Assembly (NCBI GenBank): GCA_023450615.1
Contig: JAEXGT010000105.1
Span: 48,121-112,120 of the forward strand
Direction of reading: 5' to 3'
DNA: 64,000 nt
Source: Pseudomonadota bacterium
Lineage (GTDB): Bacteria; Pseudomonadota; Alphaproteobacteria; Rhizobiales; Beijerinckiaceae
A program made the translations under genes and the position numbers. Below, in pieces: positions 26,376-35,089 of the stretch; position 1 is the first letter of the stretch; each line of letters starts with the position of its first letter. The notes below the pieces were generated by a model that saw only the letters and a list, made by a program, of their open reading frames with translations, was not told where the DNA came from and searched no databases.

Positions 26376-28736
26376 TTACTCACCGTGGAACGTGCGGTTG
26401 ATCACATCCATCTGCTGTTCGCGGGTCAGACGAACGAAATTGACCGCATAACCCGACACCCGGATCGTCAGTTGCGGGTACTTGTCAGGATGCTCCATCG
26501 CATCGAGCAGGGTATCGCGGTTGAGGATATTGAGGTTCATATGGAACCCGCCCTGACCGCAATAGGTGTCAAGCACCTTCACTGCCTGCGTGATCTTCTC
26601 GCCTTGATCCAGACGATTGAGGCTCGGCGTGACGGATACGGTGTAGCTGATACCATCCTGCGCATCTGCATAGGGCAGTTTCGCGACAGAGAGACAGGAG
26701 GCGAGCCATCCATGACTGTCACGGCCATGCATCGGATTGGCGCCGGGGGCGAAGGGCTCTCCGGCCTTACGTCCGTCCGGCGTGTCGCCGGTATTCTTGC
26801 CGTAAACGACGTTGCTCGTGATGGTCAGGACCGATTGAGTGTGAACGGCATTCCGGTAGGTGGGATGCTTGCGGATCTTTTTCATGAACGTGGAGACAAG
26901 ATCCGCCGCGATCGTGTCGACACGATCGTCGTTATTGCCGTATTTTGGGAAGTCGCCGCTGACCTCATAGCCGACGATCAACCCGTCATCGCGCCGTATG
27001 GGCTTCACCTGTGAATGCTTGATGGCCGATAGGCTGTCCGCCACCACCGACAAGCCGGCGATGCCGAAGGCCATCGTGCGCAGGATCTGTTGGTCATGGA
27101 GCGCCATTTCCAGGCGCTCGTAATAGTATTTGTCGTGCATGTAGTGGATGCAGTTCATGGCATGGACGTAAGTTCGCGCCAGCCATTCCATCATGGTGTC
27201 GAACTTCGCCGAGACGTCATCGTAATCGAGAACGTCGCCCGATACCGAAGGGGCCGCCGGTGCGATCTGTTCGCCGCTGACCTCATCCCGCCCACCGTTG
27301 ATGGCATAGAGCAGGCACTTGGCAAGGTTGACCCGCGCGCCGAAGAACTGCATCTGGTTGCCGATACGCATGGCCGAGACGCAGCACGCGATGCCGTAAT
27401 CGTCGCCCCAATAGGGACGCATCAAGTCATCATTCTCGTACTGAATGGATGATGTTTCTGCCGAAACCTTGATGCAATAACGCTTGAAGCCGTTCGGAAG
27501 CTGCTTCGACCAGAGTACCGTCATGTTGGGCTCGGGCGCCGGACCGAGATTCGTGAGCGTGTGCAGCATTCGGAAGCTCGTGCGGGTCACCAGGGAGCGA
27601 CCGTTGAGATCCATGCCGCCGACGCATTCGGTGGCCCAATAAGGATCGCCGGAGAACAGGGCGTCGTAATCGGGGGTGCGCAGGAAGCGGACAATGCGCA
27701 GCTTTTGGACGAGTTGGTCGATGAGTTCCTGAGCGCCTGCCTCATCCAAATGACCGCTTTTCAGGTCACGCTCGATGTAGATGTCGAGGAAGGATGAAAT
27801 GCGTCCGATGGACATCGCTGCGCCGTTGGCCTCCTTGATGGCTCCGAGATAGCCGAAATAGGTCCATTGCACGGCCTCGCGCGCGTCTGCCGCTGGACGT
27901 GTGATGTCGAACCCGTAGTTCTTGGCCATCACAGCCAGGTCGCTCAGCGCCCGCATCTGCTCGGCCAGCTCCTCACGCTCGCGGATCACATCGTCCGTAG
28001 GCCACTTGGCGTCGAGCAGCGCACGTTCGGCGCGTTTGGCGGCCAGCAATTTCTCGGTTCCATACAGGGCTACGCGTCGGTAATCGCCGATGATCCGGCC
28101 ACGGCCATACGCGTCGGGCAGGCCGGTGACGATGTGGCTGCGCCGGCAGGCCATGATCTCCTGCGTGTAGGCGTCAAAGACCCCGTCATTGTGGGTCTTG
28201 CGGTACTTGGTGAAGATCTCGTGCACGATAGGATCGGGCTCGTATCCTGCCGCCTTGAGTCCGGCTTCGACCATGCGCAATCCGCCATAAGGCATGATGG
28301 CGCGACGGAACGGGGCATCGGTCTGCAAGCCGACGATCACCTCGTTGTCGCGGTCGATGTAGCCGGGCCCATGGGAGGTAATCGAGGACGGGGTCTTGAC
28401 GTCAACATCCAGAACACCCTTGCGTATTTCTTCCCTGAAATAGGGCTGTAGCTTTTCCCAGACGGCTTTCGTTCGTGCACTGGGCGCAACCAGAAAGGTT
28501 TCATCGCCGTCGTAAGGCGTGACGTTGCGCTGAATGAAGTCGCGGACATCGACAACGGACTGCCAGCGCCCGGACGCGAAGCCCTGCCACTCGTTCATCA
28601 CGCCGACTGGTTCCGACGCTTGGCTCTCACCAAGAGTTGGCGAGGCGCCAGTCTGACGCTCCTGGCGGGGTTGTTTTGGTGAAGGCTGCGCCTGCGTGTC
28701 CGCAGACCTTTGAGCAGCAATGGCTTCATCAGGCAT
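26376..28736 (-). CDS. pflB: Formate acetyltransferase (pyruvate formate-lyase)
   Basis: Cleaves pyruvate with CoA to acetyl-CoA and formate. The catalytic cysteine pair is visible in YGIACCVSAMR, and the glycyl radical residue in the C-terminal RVSGYAVNFVRL. I chose ATG 28736, which has a GGAGG site eight bases upstream; GTG 28796 is an alternative. The 786-residue product has an unusual N-terminal segment of about 45 residues, rich in Gln, Pro and Ser, before the normal start MNEWQGFASG. This is not found in the classical enzyme. It lies 74 bp below the serine dehydratase stop. Confidence 0.94.
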   Translation of the reverse strand: MPDEAIAAQRSADTQAQPSPKQPRQERQTGASPTLGESQASEPVGVMNEWQGFASGRWQSVVDVRDFIQRNVTPYDGDETFLVAPSARTKAVWEKLQPYFREEIRKGVLDVDVKTPSSITSHGPGYIDRDNEVIVGLQTDAPFRRAIMPYGGLRMVEAGLKAAGYEPDPIVHEIFTKYRKTHNDGVFDAYTQEIMACRRSHIVTGLPDAYGRGRIIGDYRRVALYGTEKLLAAKRAERALLDAKWPTDDVIREREELAEQMRALSDLAVMAKNYGFDITRPAADAREAVQWTYFGYLGAIKEANGAAMSIGRISSFLDIYIERDLKSGHLDEAGAQELIDQLVQKLRIVRFLRTPDYDALFSGDPYWATECVGGMDLNGRSLVTRTSFRMLHTLTNLGPAPEPNMTVLWSKQLPNGFKRYCIKVSAETSSIQYENDDLMRPYWGDDYGIACCVSAMRIGNQMQFFGARVNLAKCLLYAINGGRDEVSGEQIAPAAPSVSGDVLDYDDVSAKFDTMMEWLARTYVHAMNCIHYMHDKYYYERLEMALHDQQILRTMAFGIAGLSVVADSLSAIKHSQVKPIRRDDGLIVGYEVSGDFPKYGNNDDRVDTIAADLVSTFMKKIRKHPTYRNAVHTQSVLTITSNVVYGKNTGDTPDGRKAGEPFAPGANPMHGRDSHGWLASCLSVAKLPYADAQDGISYTVSVTPSLNRLDQGEKITQAVKVLDTYCGQGGFHMNLNILNRDTLLDAMEHPDKYPQLTIRVSGYAVNFVRLTREQQMDVINRTFHGE

Positions 28737-28810
28737 GATGGCATCCTCCGACGGCGCTTGAACCTTCCCTCGACGCATCATCGACCGCCTGCGCACGGCC
28801 GATGGGAACC

Positions 28811-30457
28811 TCAGCAGAGCACGAGGTTCTGGGCGAGGCCCGCCTCGCTCGTTTCCTTATATTTCGGGTTCATGTCCCGGGCGGTATCGGCGAGAGTCTT
28901 GATCGTTGTGTCGAGATCCACCCGGTGGCGACTTGCGATCTCGTTGGTGGCGATCATGGCAGCGGCCCATGCCTTCACCGCCCCAAAGGCACAGCGCTCG
29001 ATGCAGGGAACCTGCACATATCCTGCCACGGGATCGCAGGTCATTCCGAGATGGTGCTCAAGGGCCGACTCGGCTGCATTTTCAATGACATGAGGCGGGC
29101 TGTTCAGGACTTGCGTGATCAGGGCCGCAGCCATTGCTGAGGCGACGCCAATCTCGGCCTGGCATCCGCCTTCGGCGGCAGCCAGCGTCGCGTTGTGCTT
29201 GCACAGGTAGCCGACGGCGGCGCCAGCCAGCAGACCTTCGCGGATCTTGTCCATGGGTACCGCGCGATCGCTCTGTGTCAGGGCATAGACGATGGCTGGC
29301 ATGACTCCTGCCGATCCTCCGGTGGGCGCAGTGATGACCAAGTGCCCACGGGCATTCTCCTCGGAGGCGGCCAAGGCAAAGGCCGAGACAAGCCCGATGG
29401 CGCGGTCGCTCATATAAGTGTCGTTGATCGCCCGCTCGAAGACCGTTGCTGCCTTGGAGTGGAGGTTGATGGGTCCAGGCAGAACATCGTCCTTGTAGGA
29501 GAGGCCTGTCTTCACCGTGGCGATCATCGCGTTCGCAATCTTGTCGAGGAAAGCGTTGATCTGCTGTTCATTCTTTCCGGATACAGCGACCTCGTTCGCC
29601 ATCACCACATCGGCAATCGAGAGGCCGTTATTCTCTGCGTGCTGGCGCAGTTCCTTCATGGTCGCATAGGGATATTTCGGCTGCCCTTTCTTAGGCGGTT
29701 CGTAGCCCTTCCACTCTATGAAGCCGCCGCCGACGGAATAATATTCCTGTTCGTAGAGGGGCTTGTCGCCCGCCATGAGCTTACAAGTCATGGTGTTAGG
29801 GTGCGGGAAGTCACCTTTGGGAGCATCATAGACGATGTCCGCCAAAGACAAGTCGAACGACCTGTTCCCGAGCTTTACCGGATAGGTTTGCTGTGGCTTG
29901 GCAATCATCTCATCGAGGAACGCCGGATCCACCGTCGCCGGCTCCTTGCCGACCAACCCGGCAAGAGCGGCGCGTTCGGTGCCATGGCCCTTGCCTGTCG
30001 CGCTGAGGCTTCCGAAGAGGTGCACCTTCAAGCCGGTGGCCTGCGCCAGCTGGTCAGCAGGCAATTCCGCACAACGCTGATAGAAATCATACGTGATGCG
30101 CATGGGCCCGATCGTGTGCGAACTCGATGGGCCAGGGCCGACCTTGTAGAACTCGTCGGCCACCGTCATGACCGGGCCTTTCGACGATTTGACAACATCG
30201 AGGTCTGGCGAAAGGGCCGAACTCATCTTGAGACCGGCATCGCCTCCGGCTGCTCCCTTTGCAGATTGCTGCGCACCAGCCTCTGTCGCGGCCTGCTGCG
30301 CTCGGGCTTCGGGAGACCATGTCGTACCGGTCATCACCGCCGCCGCTCCGATGGCGGCATGGCGTATGAGGAATGCCCGGCGGTTGATTCCGGACGGAAG
30401 GTCGATCAGTTCGGGCAATGCCGGAAACAACTCGTCGTCCTTGCTGGAACGGGTCAT
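28811..30457 (-). CDS. sdaA: L-serine ammonia-lyase with Tat-like N-terminal extension
   Basis: A 548-residue iron-sulfur serine dehydratase converting serine to pyruvate and ammonia. The beta domain starts near residue 95 (VGPGPSSSHTIGPMRITY), and cluster cysteines are visible in YLCKHNATLAAAEGGCQ and VPCIERCAFG. Bacterial single-chain enzymes have about 455 residues; here about 90 extra N-terminal residues include NRRAFLIRH, a hydrophobic stretch and an ARAQQ site, like a twin-arginine export signal. ATG 30457 has an AGGAGG site. It is first in the operon with pflB, pflA and the AspT-like gene. Export is inferred. Confidence 0.88.
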   Translation of the reverse strand: MTRSSKDDELFPALPELIDLPSGINRRAFLIRHAAIGAAAVMTGTTWSPEARAQQAATEAGAQQSAKGAAGGDAGLKMSSALSPDLDVVKSSKGPVMTVADEFYKVGPGPSSSHTIGPMRITYDFYQRCAELPADQLAQATGLKVHLFGSLSATGKGHGTERAALAGLVGKEPATVDPAFLDEMIAKPQQTYPVKLGNRSFDLSLADIVYDAPKGDFPHPNTMTCKLMAGDKPLYEQEYYSVGGGFIEWKGYEPPKKGQPKYPYATMKELRQHAENNGLSIADVVMANEVAVSGKNEQQINAFLDKIANAMIATVKTGLSYKDDVLPGPINLHSKAATVFERAINDTYMSDRAIGLVSAFALAASEENARGHLVITAPTGGSAGVMPAIVYALTQSDRAVPMDKIREGLLAGAAVGYLCKHNATLAAAEGGCQAEIGVASAMAAALITQVLNSPPHVIENAAESALEHHLGMTCDPVAGYVQVPCIERCAFGAVKAWAAAMIATNEIASRHRVDLDTTIKTLADTARDMNPKYKETSEAGLAQNLVLC

Positions 30458-30548
30458 GCGCGCGTCCTCCTGCTCAGGACACGGAGGCGATGGTTTCAGC
30501 GGCTCCGCCCTGGTCTCAACGAAAGAGTTTCGTCTTCCATTTGCGGCT

Positions 30549-30605
30549 AGCTTAGATCGATTGGGCGGGTGAGCTTGATCGAAGGAGACATTCTCTTGAC
30601 AGTTT
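30549..30605 (-). promoter_or_regulatory. Tripartite GTC element plus -10, upstream of sdaA-pfl operon (copy A)
   Basis: On the minus strand, AAACTGTCA, TGTC and TCAAGC occupy the 33-bp element at 30573-30605. A TAAGCT -10 box lies at 30549-30554, exactly 18 bp downstream. Transcription would start about 85 nt before the sdaA ATG. Confidence 0.75.
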
Positions 30606-30815
30606 TAGCCGTCCCACCGCTCCGCCTTGTCAGGCAGAACGGCTATGACCCGATTTGACAGAGCTTCGGACTTTATCGTCCCGAATGGGGGCTGACCCTA
30701 CAGGCACGGCACAACGAAACGGCGTGCTCAATGGCAATTGGCCGATAACTTCATGAGTTCGTTCCGCACGAAGTGCGGCGTGAGAGAAGATCCCAAAATG
30801 GCACGGATAAAGCCC
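30606..30815. other. Spacer between two divergent GTC-element promoters
   Basis: No gene is seen. A small dyad CCGCAC...GTGCGG lies near 30767-30780. The region separates the sdaA-pfl promoter (copy A) from the mscS promoter (copy B), so both could be controlled from one locus. Confidence 0.4.
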
Positions 30816-30872
30816 AAACTGTCAGGAGATTGTCCCCACCGGTCAAGCCCGCCATGGTGGCTGGTCTAAGGT
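30816..30872 (+). promoter_or_regulatory. Tripartite GTC element plus -10, upstream of mscS-araC (copy B)
   Basis: The 33-bp element occupies 30816-30848, with GTC triplets at element positions 6, 17 and 27. TAAGGT (30867-30872) follows after 18 bp. The predicted start near 30879 excludes translation from 30871 and supports the GTG at 31039. Confidence 0.78.
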
Positions 30873-30874
30873 GA

Positions 30875-31030
30875 TCCCATTGGCCGCGTTCGCGTTCACT
30901 ATGCCAGCGTTGCCCGGCGGAGCACTCGCAGGCTGCTGCTGGAGCCGCGGCCAGGGCCTACTATTGCGCAGCCGCAGGCTGCCGGCAGGTCGTGAACTCT
31001 TATGGCCAGACCGTCTATCGCTGTTCATAG
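30875..31030 (+). pseudogene. Possible broken small exported-protein gene in the mscS leader
   Basis: The 160-nt leader between promoter B and mscS contains an open frame ending in AYYCAAAGC...NSYGQTVYRC and a stop at 31028-31030. The frame has no ATG, GTG or TTG at its beginning. A different frame supplies a hydrophobic signal-like stretch (AAFAFTMPALPGGALAG, from 30880). Joining them needs one frameshift near 30930-30955. The Tyr-Cys pattern recalls the small protein at 49570. Low confidence. Confidence 0.3.
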
Positions 31031-31038
31031 GAGCCGGA

Positions 31039-33252
31039 GTGGAGCAGATCGTGAGAGCAGGATCTGATGGCAAGATAATCCAGAAAGCATGCAGCGCCGT
31101 GCAAGGGCTGCTGTTCCTGCTTCTCGTCGGCATCAGTCCAGCCTTCGCTCAGACTGCCGCGCCTCCAGCGGCTTCCCCACCACAGGCTCAGGAGCTTCTG
31201 CGGCTCCTGGACGATCCTGCAATCCGCACATGGATTGACCAGCAGAGGCAGGCGGCAGCATCCGCAGCTGATGGAGCGCCACAGCCGCAGCAGGAGATGC
31301 AACAGTCACAGGATATGAATTCCGAGATGCTCGCCATGCGCGTCGATGCGTTGCGGGAGCATTTCGCTGCTTTGGTGATGGCGCTGCCTCGTCTGCCCCA
31401 GGAGTTCAGGCAAGCTGCCAGCCTGCTGTCGCAGGAGCTTCAGCGCAGATCTCTCCTGGACGTGGTTGTCCTTGTGCTTGGCTTCCTCTGCCTCGGCGCC
31501 GGAGCCGAGTGGGCCTTTAGGGCAGCGACCGCTTCGGCTCAGGAGAGGATTGCATCTCGGTCGGCCGCATCAGCGGATGAGCGTATCCGGATAACCGGCC
31601 TGCGCTTGTCATTCGGCTTGGCTCATGTGGCGATCTTCGCTTTTGGAAGCATCGGTGCGTTCCTCATCTTCGATTGGCCGCCCTTGTTGAGACGCGTCGT
31701 GCTCGCCTATCTCTTTGCAGCATTCCTGCTGCGCCTTGCCGTCTTGGTGACGCGGGTCCTGCTCTCACCCCGGCCGGTGGGAAGGCACGATCCGGCGTCT
31801 ACCCGAGTCATTCCGATGACCAATGAAGCGGCCCGGTTCTGGTACCGCCGCATCGTACTGTTCTTCGGTTGGTTTGCATTCGGCTGGGCAAGCGCGGAGT
31901 TCGCACAGACCCTCGGCTTCTCGCCGGAAGGCCGCAAGCTGGTCGCCTACATTATGGGTATTGGTCTTCTGGTCATCGCCATCGAGGCCGTCTGGAGGTG
32001 GCCCAATCCTCCCGCTACTGCATCGGAAACATCCGAAGGCGGTCATCGGCACCATGCTCTCGCGCCGTGGCTCCTGTCGCTCTACCTCGTCCTGCTATGG
32101 GGATTGTGGGTTGCGGGCCTGATTGGCCTGTTCTGGCTGCTGGTCGTGGCCGTGGTGCTGCCACAGGCGATAAGGATCACTAAAGCGTCTGCTCATCACC
32201 TGCTGCGGTCGCCGGAGGGCGTGGGCACCAATAACCACGCCCTGGGTTCCGTGTACCTGGATCGGGGTATCCGGGCGCTCTTGATCGTCGCGGCCGCCCT
32301 TTTTCTGGCAGGGGTCTGGAACATTGATCTGGTTGAACTGACCAGTCGCGACACGGTCGCGACACGGCTGGTCCGCGGCGCACTCAGCAGCATCGTGATA
32401 CTGCTCGTAGCCGATCTCATCTGGCAGGTCGTCAAAACGCATATCGACCGGCGTCTCGTGCGCCTGCAGGCAGAGGCTATTCCGGGCAGCGAGGCCGCCT
32501 TGAGCCAGGCGCGGATCCGAACTTTGCTGCCGATGTTCCGGATGGCCGCCTTCATTGTTCTCGCAGCTGTGGCCGTGCTGATGACACTCTCGTCACTGGG
32601 GGTGGATATCGGCCCTCTGATCGCGGGGGCAGGGATTTTCGGCGTCGCCATCGGCTTCGGCTCGCAGACGCTGGTCAGGGATATCATCAGCGGGATCTTT
32701 TATCTGCTCGACGACGCTTTCCGGGTCGGCGAGTACATCCAGAGCGGCAGCTACAAGGGCACTGTAGAGAAGCTGGGCCTTCGTTCCGTGAAGCTGCGGC
32801 ACCACCGGGGTCCGGTTTTCACGATCCCGTATGGGCAACTTGGAGCCGTGGAGAACATGAGCCGCGACTGGGTCATCGATAAGATGAGCATCAACGTCAC
32901 CTACGACACGGATCTCGACAAGGCGAAGAAAGTCATCAAGCAGGTCGGCAAGGAACTCGCAGCGGATCAGGAATTCGCGCCGAATATCATCGAGCCGCTC
33001 AAGATGCAGGGCGTAGAGCAGTTCGGGGAGTTCGCCATCCAGTTGCGAATGAAGATGATGACGCGGCCGGGCGAGCAGTTCGTGATCCGGCGACGCGCCT
33101 ACGCCATGCTTAAGACGGCCTTTGACGAGAATGAAATCAAGTTCGCGTTCCCGACCGTGCAGGTAACAGGCCGTGAGGAGACTGAGCCGGCGGCAGCCGC
33201 GCGACAGGCCCTCAAACTCGTCAAGGGGGCGCCGCCCGAGGAGGGTGTTTAG
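31039..33252 (+). CDS. Large MscS-family mechanosensitive channel
   Basis: I chose GTG 31039 because AGGAG precedes it and it yields a signal peptide ending SPAFA. The 737-residue product has a periplasmic Gln-rich linker, about 10 hydrophobic helices, and the conserved MscS pore/beta domain near 555-660: GVAIGFGSQTLVRDIISGIF, then VGEYIQ and IPYGQLGAVENMSRDW. The family releases solutes on membrane tension; large members such as YbiO have extra N-terminal helices. The next gene follows by 42 bp. Confidence 0.88.
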   Translation: MEQIVRAGSDGKIIQKACSAVQGLLFLLLVGISPAFAQTAAPPAASPPQAQELLRLLDDPAIRTWIDQQRQAAASAADGAPQPQQEMQQSQDMNSEMLAMRVDALREHFAALVMALPRLPQEFRQAASLLSQELQRRSLLDVVVLVLGFLCLGAGAEWAFRAATASAQERIASRSAASADERIRITGLRLSFGLAHVAIFAFGSIGAFLIFDWPPLLRRVVLAYLFAAFLLRLAVLVTRVLLSPRPVGRHDPASTRVIPMTNEAARFWYRRIVLFFGWFAFGWASAEFAQTLGFSPEGRKLVAYIMGIGLLVIAIEAVWRWPNPPATASETSEGGHRHHALAPWLLSLYLVLLWGLWVAGLIGLFWLLVVAVVLPQAIRITKASAHHLLRSPEGVGTNNHALGSVYLDRGIRALLIVAAALFLAGVWNIDLVELTSRDTVATRLVRGALSSIVILLVADLIWQVVKTHIDRRLVRLQAEAIPGSEAALSQARIRTLLPMFRMAAFIVLAAVAVLMTLSSLGVDIGPLIAGAGIFGVAIGFGSQTLVRDIISGIFYLLDDAFRVGEYIQSGSYKGTVEKLGLRSVKLRHHRGPVFTIPYGQLGAVENMSRDWVIDKMSINVTYDTDLDKAKKVIKQVGKELAADQEFAPNIIEPLKMQGVEQFGEFAIQLRMKMMTRPGEQFVIRRRAYAMLKTAFDENEIKFAFPTVQVTGREETEPAAAARQALKLVKGAPPEEGV

Positions 33253-33294
33253 CAGGTCCCAGTTTGCCTGTCTCAACGGTCAAGGAGAGCTCTC

Positions 33295-33810
33295 ATGGGC
33301 TCAAAAGGGCGGATGGAAGAGGCTAAAGGGGCGGCTTCAGCGAGCGACACGCTGGCAGAGAGGGAAAGAACCGTGGAAACGTCATTCACCAATACGCCAG
33401 ACGGGCCGAGCTCGCTCCTTGGTGCAAGCCCTCTCATCAAAGATCTGCGTCGTGTACTGCGGACTGAGCTTCTCCGCGGCTCATGTTGTGCCGCCACTAT
33501 TGCTCAGCTGTTCTCGATGCACCGGCGCACCATGAGCCGTCACCTGCGCATGGAAGGCCTCGCATTCCGGCAGGTCGCCAACGAGGTTCGCTTCGAGATT
33601 GCGTGCGAGCTGCTGGAGAACACCGACATGGCGCTGAGCCAGATCGCGGCTGCCCTGAAGTACTCTGAACTGAGTGCCTTCGCCCGCGCCTTTCGGCGCT
33701 GGTCTGGACAGAGCCCATCGGCATGGCGCCGTAGTCACACTCGGATCAGGAAAACGCGAATTCGAAAACCGCGCCGTCTCCGTCGCAATCCCGTTGTCTC
33801 TTCAAACTGA
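33295..33810 (+). CDS. Mini AraC-type regulator (DNA-binding domain only)
   Basis: A 171-residue protein starting at ATG 33295 after AAGGAGAG. Residues about 45-150 form the AraC double helix-turn-helix: IAQLFSMHRRTMSRHLRMEGL, then IAAALKYSELSAFARAFRRW. It lacks the ligand domain found in the related regulator at 22846-23952, and a basic tail follows. It is co-transcribed with mscS behind GTC-element promoter B, so it may be autoregulated and may be the regulator of the element family. That link is inferred from position and half-site geometry. Confidence 0.82.
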   Translation: MGSKGRMEEAKGAASASDTLAERERTVETSFTNTPDGPSSLLGASPLIKDLRRVLRTELLRGSCCAATIAQLFSMHRRTMSRHLRMEGLAFRQVANEVRFEIACELLENTDMALSQIAAALKYSELSAFARAFRRWSGQSPSAWRRSHTRIRKTRIRKPRRLRRNPVVSSN

Positions 33811-33918
33811 TGGGTGCCGTTTCCTGCCAGGGTCATTCCGTCGATGTGAGAAATGGACCGTAAACCTCCCGAGCACGGGCCGGATGTTGATCCCGCACAC
33901 TTCCACTGTGGCAGTCCA

Positions 33919-33975
33919 AAACTGTCAATGTGATGGCCCAACAGGTCAAGCAGCCGGGTTGGAAAAGACCATACT
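33919..33975 (+). promoter_or_regulatory. Tripartite GTC element plus -10, upstream of pta-ackA operon (copy C)
   Basis: The element is at 33919-33951; the middle triplet is GGC instead of GTC. CATACT (33970-33975) sits at the -10 position after an 18-bp spacer. The 5' leader to the ATG at 34097 would be about 115 nt and contains the palindrome GCTTATAAGC. Confidence 0.68.
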
Positions 33976-34096
33976 GGCTCCTTCAAACAAGTCGGGCGTC
34001 TGAGGACCTGGGCTTATAAGCCTCGCTCCAGCATGCTCCTCGCAACCCGACGGCTCCCCGGGGCGGTTCTCTGCGACCGTCTATCGGGAGAAGAGC

Positions 34097-35086
34097 ATGG
34101 AGGCCAGCATGACGGTTGCGGTTGAGGCCCACGGTGCGTCTCAGGGAGAGCAGCGACACGACAAGTATGATCGCCTGGTGCTGGCTGCGCAGTCCCTTCC
34201 GAAGTTGAAGGTAGCCGTGGCGCACCCATGCGATGCGGCCTCTTTGAGCGCCGTGCTCGAAGCGGCCGAGCTCGGACTGATCGAGCCAATCCTCGTCGGG
34301 CCGCAAGCCAAGATCACGGCGGCTGCTGAGGCGCTCGGCAGGCATATCTCTCATATACGAATCGTGGATGCCCCACACAGCCATGCGGCAGCGGAAGCAG
34401 CCGTTGAGCTCGTGAAGTCCGGCCAGGCGGAGGCTCTGATGAAGGGGAGCCTGCACACGGACGAGCTCATGGGCGCAGTCGTTCGTCGCGAGGGGGGCCT
34501 GCGCACAGCACGGCGGATCAGCCACTGCTTCGTCATGGACGTTCCTGGCCATGAGACTGCGCTGATCATCACGGACGCCGCCGTCAACATCGCGCCGACG
34601 CTGGAGGACAAGGTACACATCGTCCAGAACGCCATCGACCTTGCCCATGCTTTGCGGGTCGATCCAGTGCGGGTGGCGATCCTGTCCGCAATGGAAACAG
34701 TCAACCCAAAGGTGCCCTCGACCATTGAGGCCGCAGCTCTGTGCAAGATGGCCGACCGCGGCCAGATCACGGGCGGGATCCTTGACGGTCCCCTCGCACT
34801 CGATAACGCCATCGATCTGGGGGCTGCCAAGATCAAGAAGATCCATTCGCCGGTGGCCGGGCAGGCCAATGTCCTTGTGGTTCCGGATCTCGAAGCCGGC
34901 AACATGCTGGCTAAAAGCCTGACCTTTCTGGCCGATGCCGATGCCGCCGGCATCGTGCTTGGGGCCCGCGTGCCGATCATTCTCACAAGCCGGGCGGATT
35001 CGACCATCACCCGACTCGCCTCCTGCGCCGTGGCGTCTCTCGCCGCCGACGCGCAGCGCAGGCAGCTCTCTGTGCCGGAGGTCTAA
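34097..35086 (+). CDS. pta: Phosphate acetyl/butyryltransferase
   Basis: A 329-residue transferase converting acetyl-CoA (or another acyl-CoA) and phosphate to acyl-phosphate. It matches the short Ptb/Pta catalytic-domain form: MKGSLHTDELMGAVV, ILDGPLALDNAID and VVPDLEAGNMLAKSLTFLA. The N-terminal DRTGG domain of long Pta enzymes is absent. ATG 34097 follows GGGAGAAG. Together with ackA four bases downstream, it allows ATP formation from acetyl-CoA made by pyruvate formate-lyase. The acyl preference is not certain. Confidence 0.88.
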   Translation: MEASMTVAVEAHGASQGEQRHDKYDRLVLAAQSLPKLKVAVAHPCDAASLSAVLEAAELGLIEPILVGPQAKITAAAEALGRHISHIRIVDAPHSHAAAEAAVELVKSGQAEALMKGSLHTDELMGAVVRREGGLRTARRISHCFVMDVPGHETALIITDAAVNIAPTLEDKVHIVQNAIDLAHALRVDPVRVAILSAMETVNPKVPSTIEAAALCKMADRGQITGGILDGPLALDNAIDLGAAKIKKIHSPVAGQANVLVVPDLEAGNMLAKSLTFLADADAAGIVLGARVPIILTSRADSTITRLASCAVASLAADAQRRQLSVPEV

Positions 35087-35089
35087 GCC

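Noticed and set aside
29195..30550. 451-residue plus-strand open frame
   Set aside because: It is antisense to sdaA, runs through promoter A, and has skewed composition.
30457..34097. FNR/FixK boxes (TTGAT-N4-ATCAA) as controllers of the pfl and ackA operons
   Set aside because: I searched these upstream regions by eye and found no acceptable match; the GTC element explains them better.
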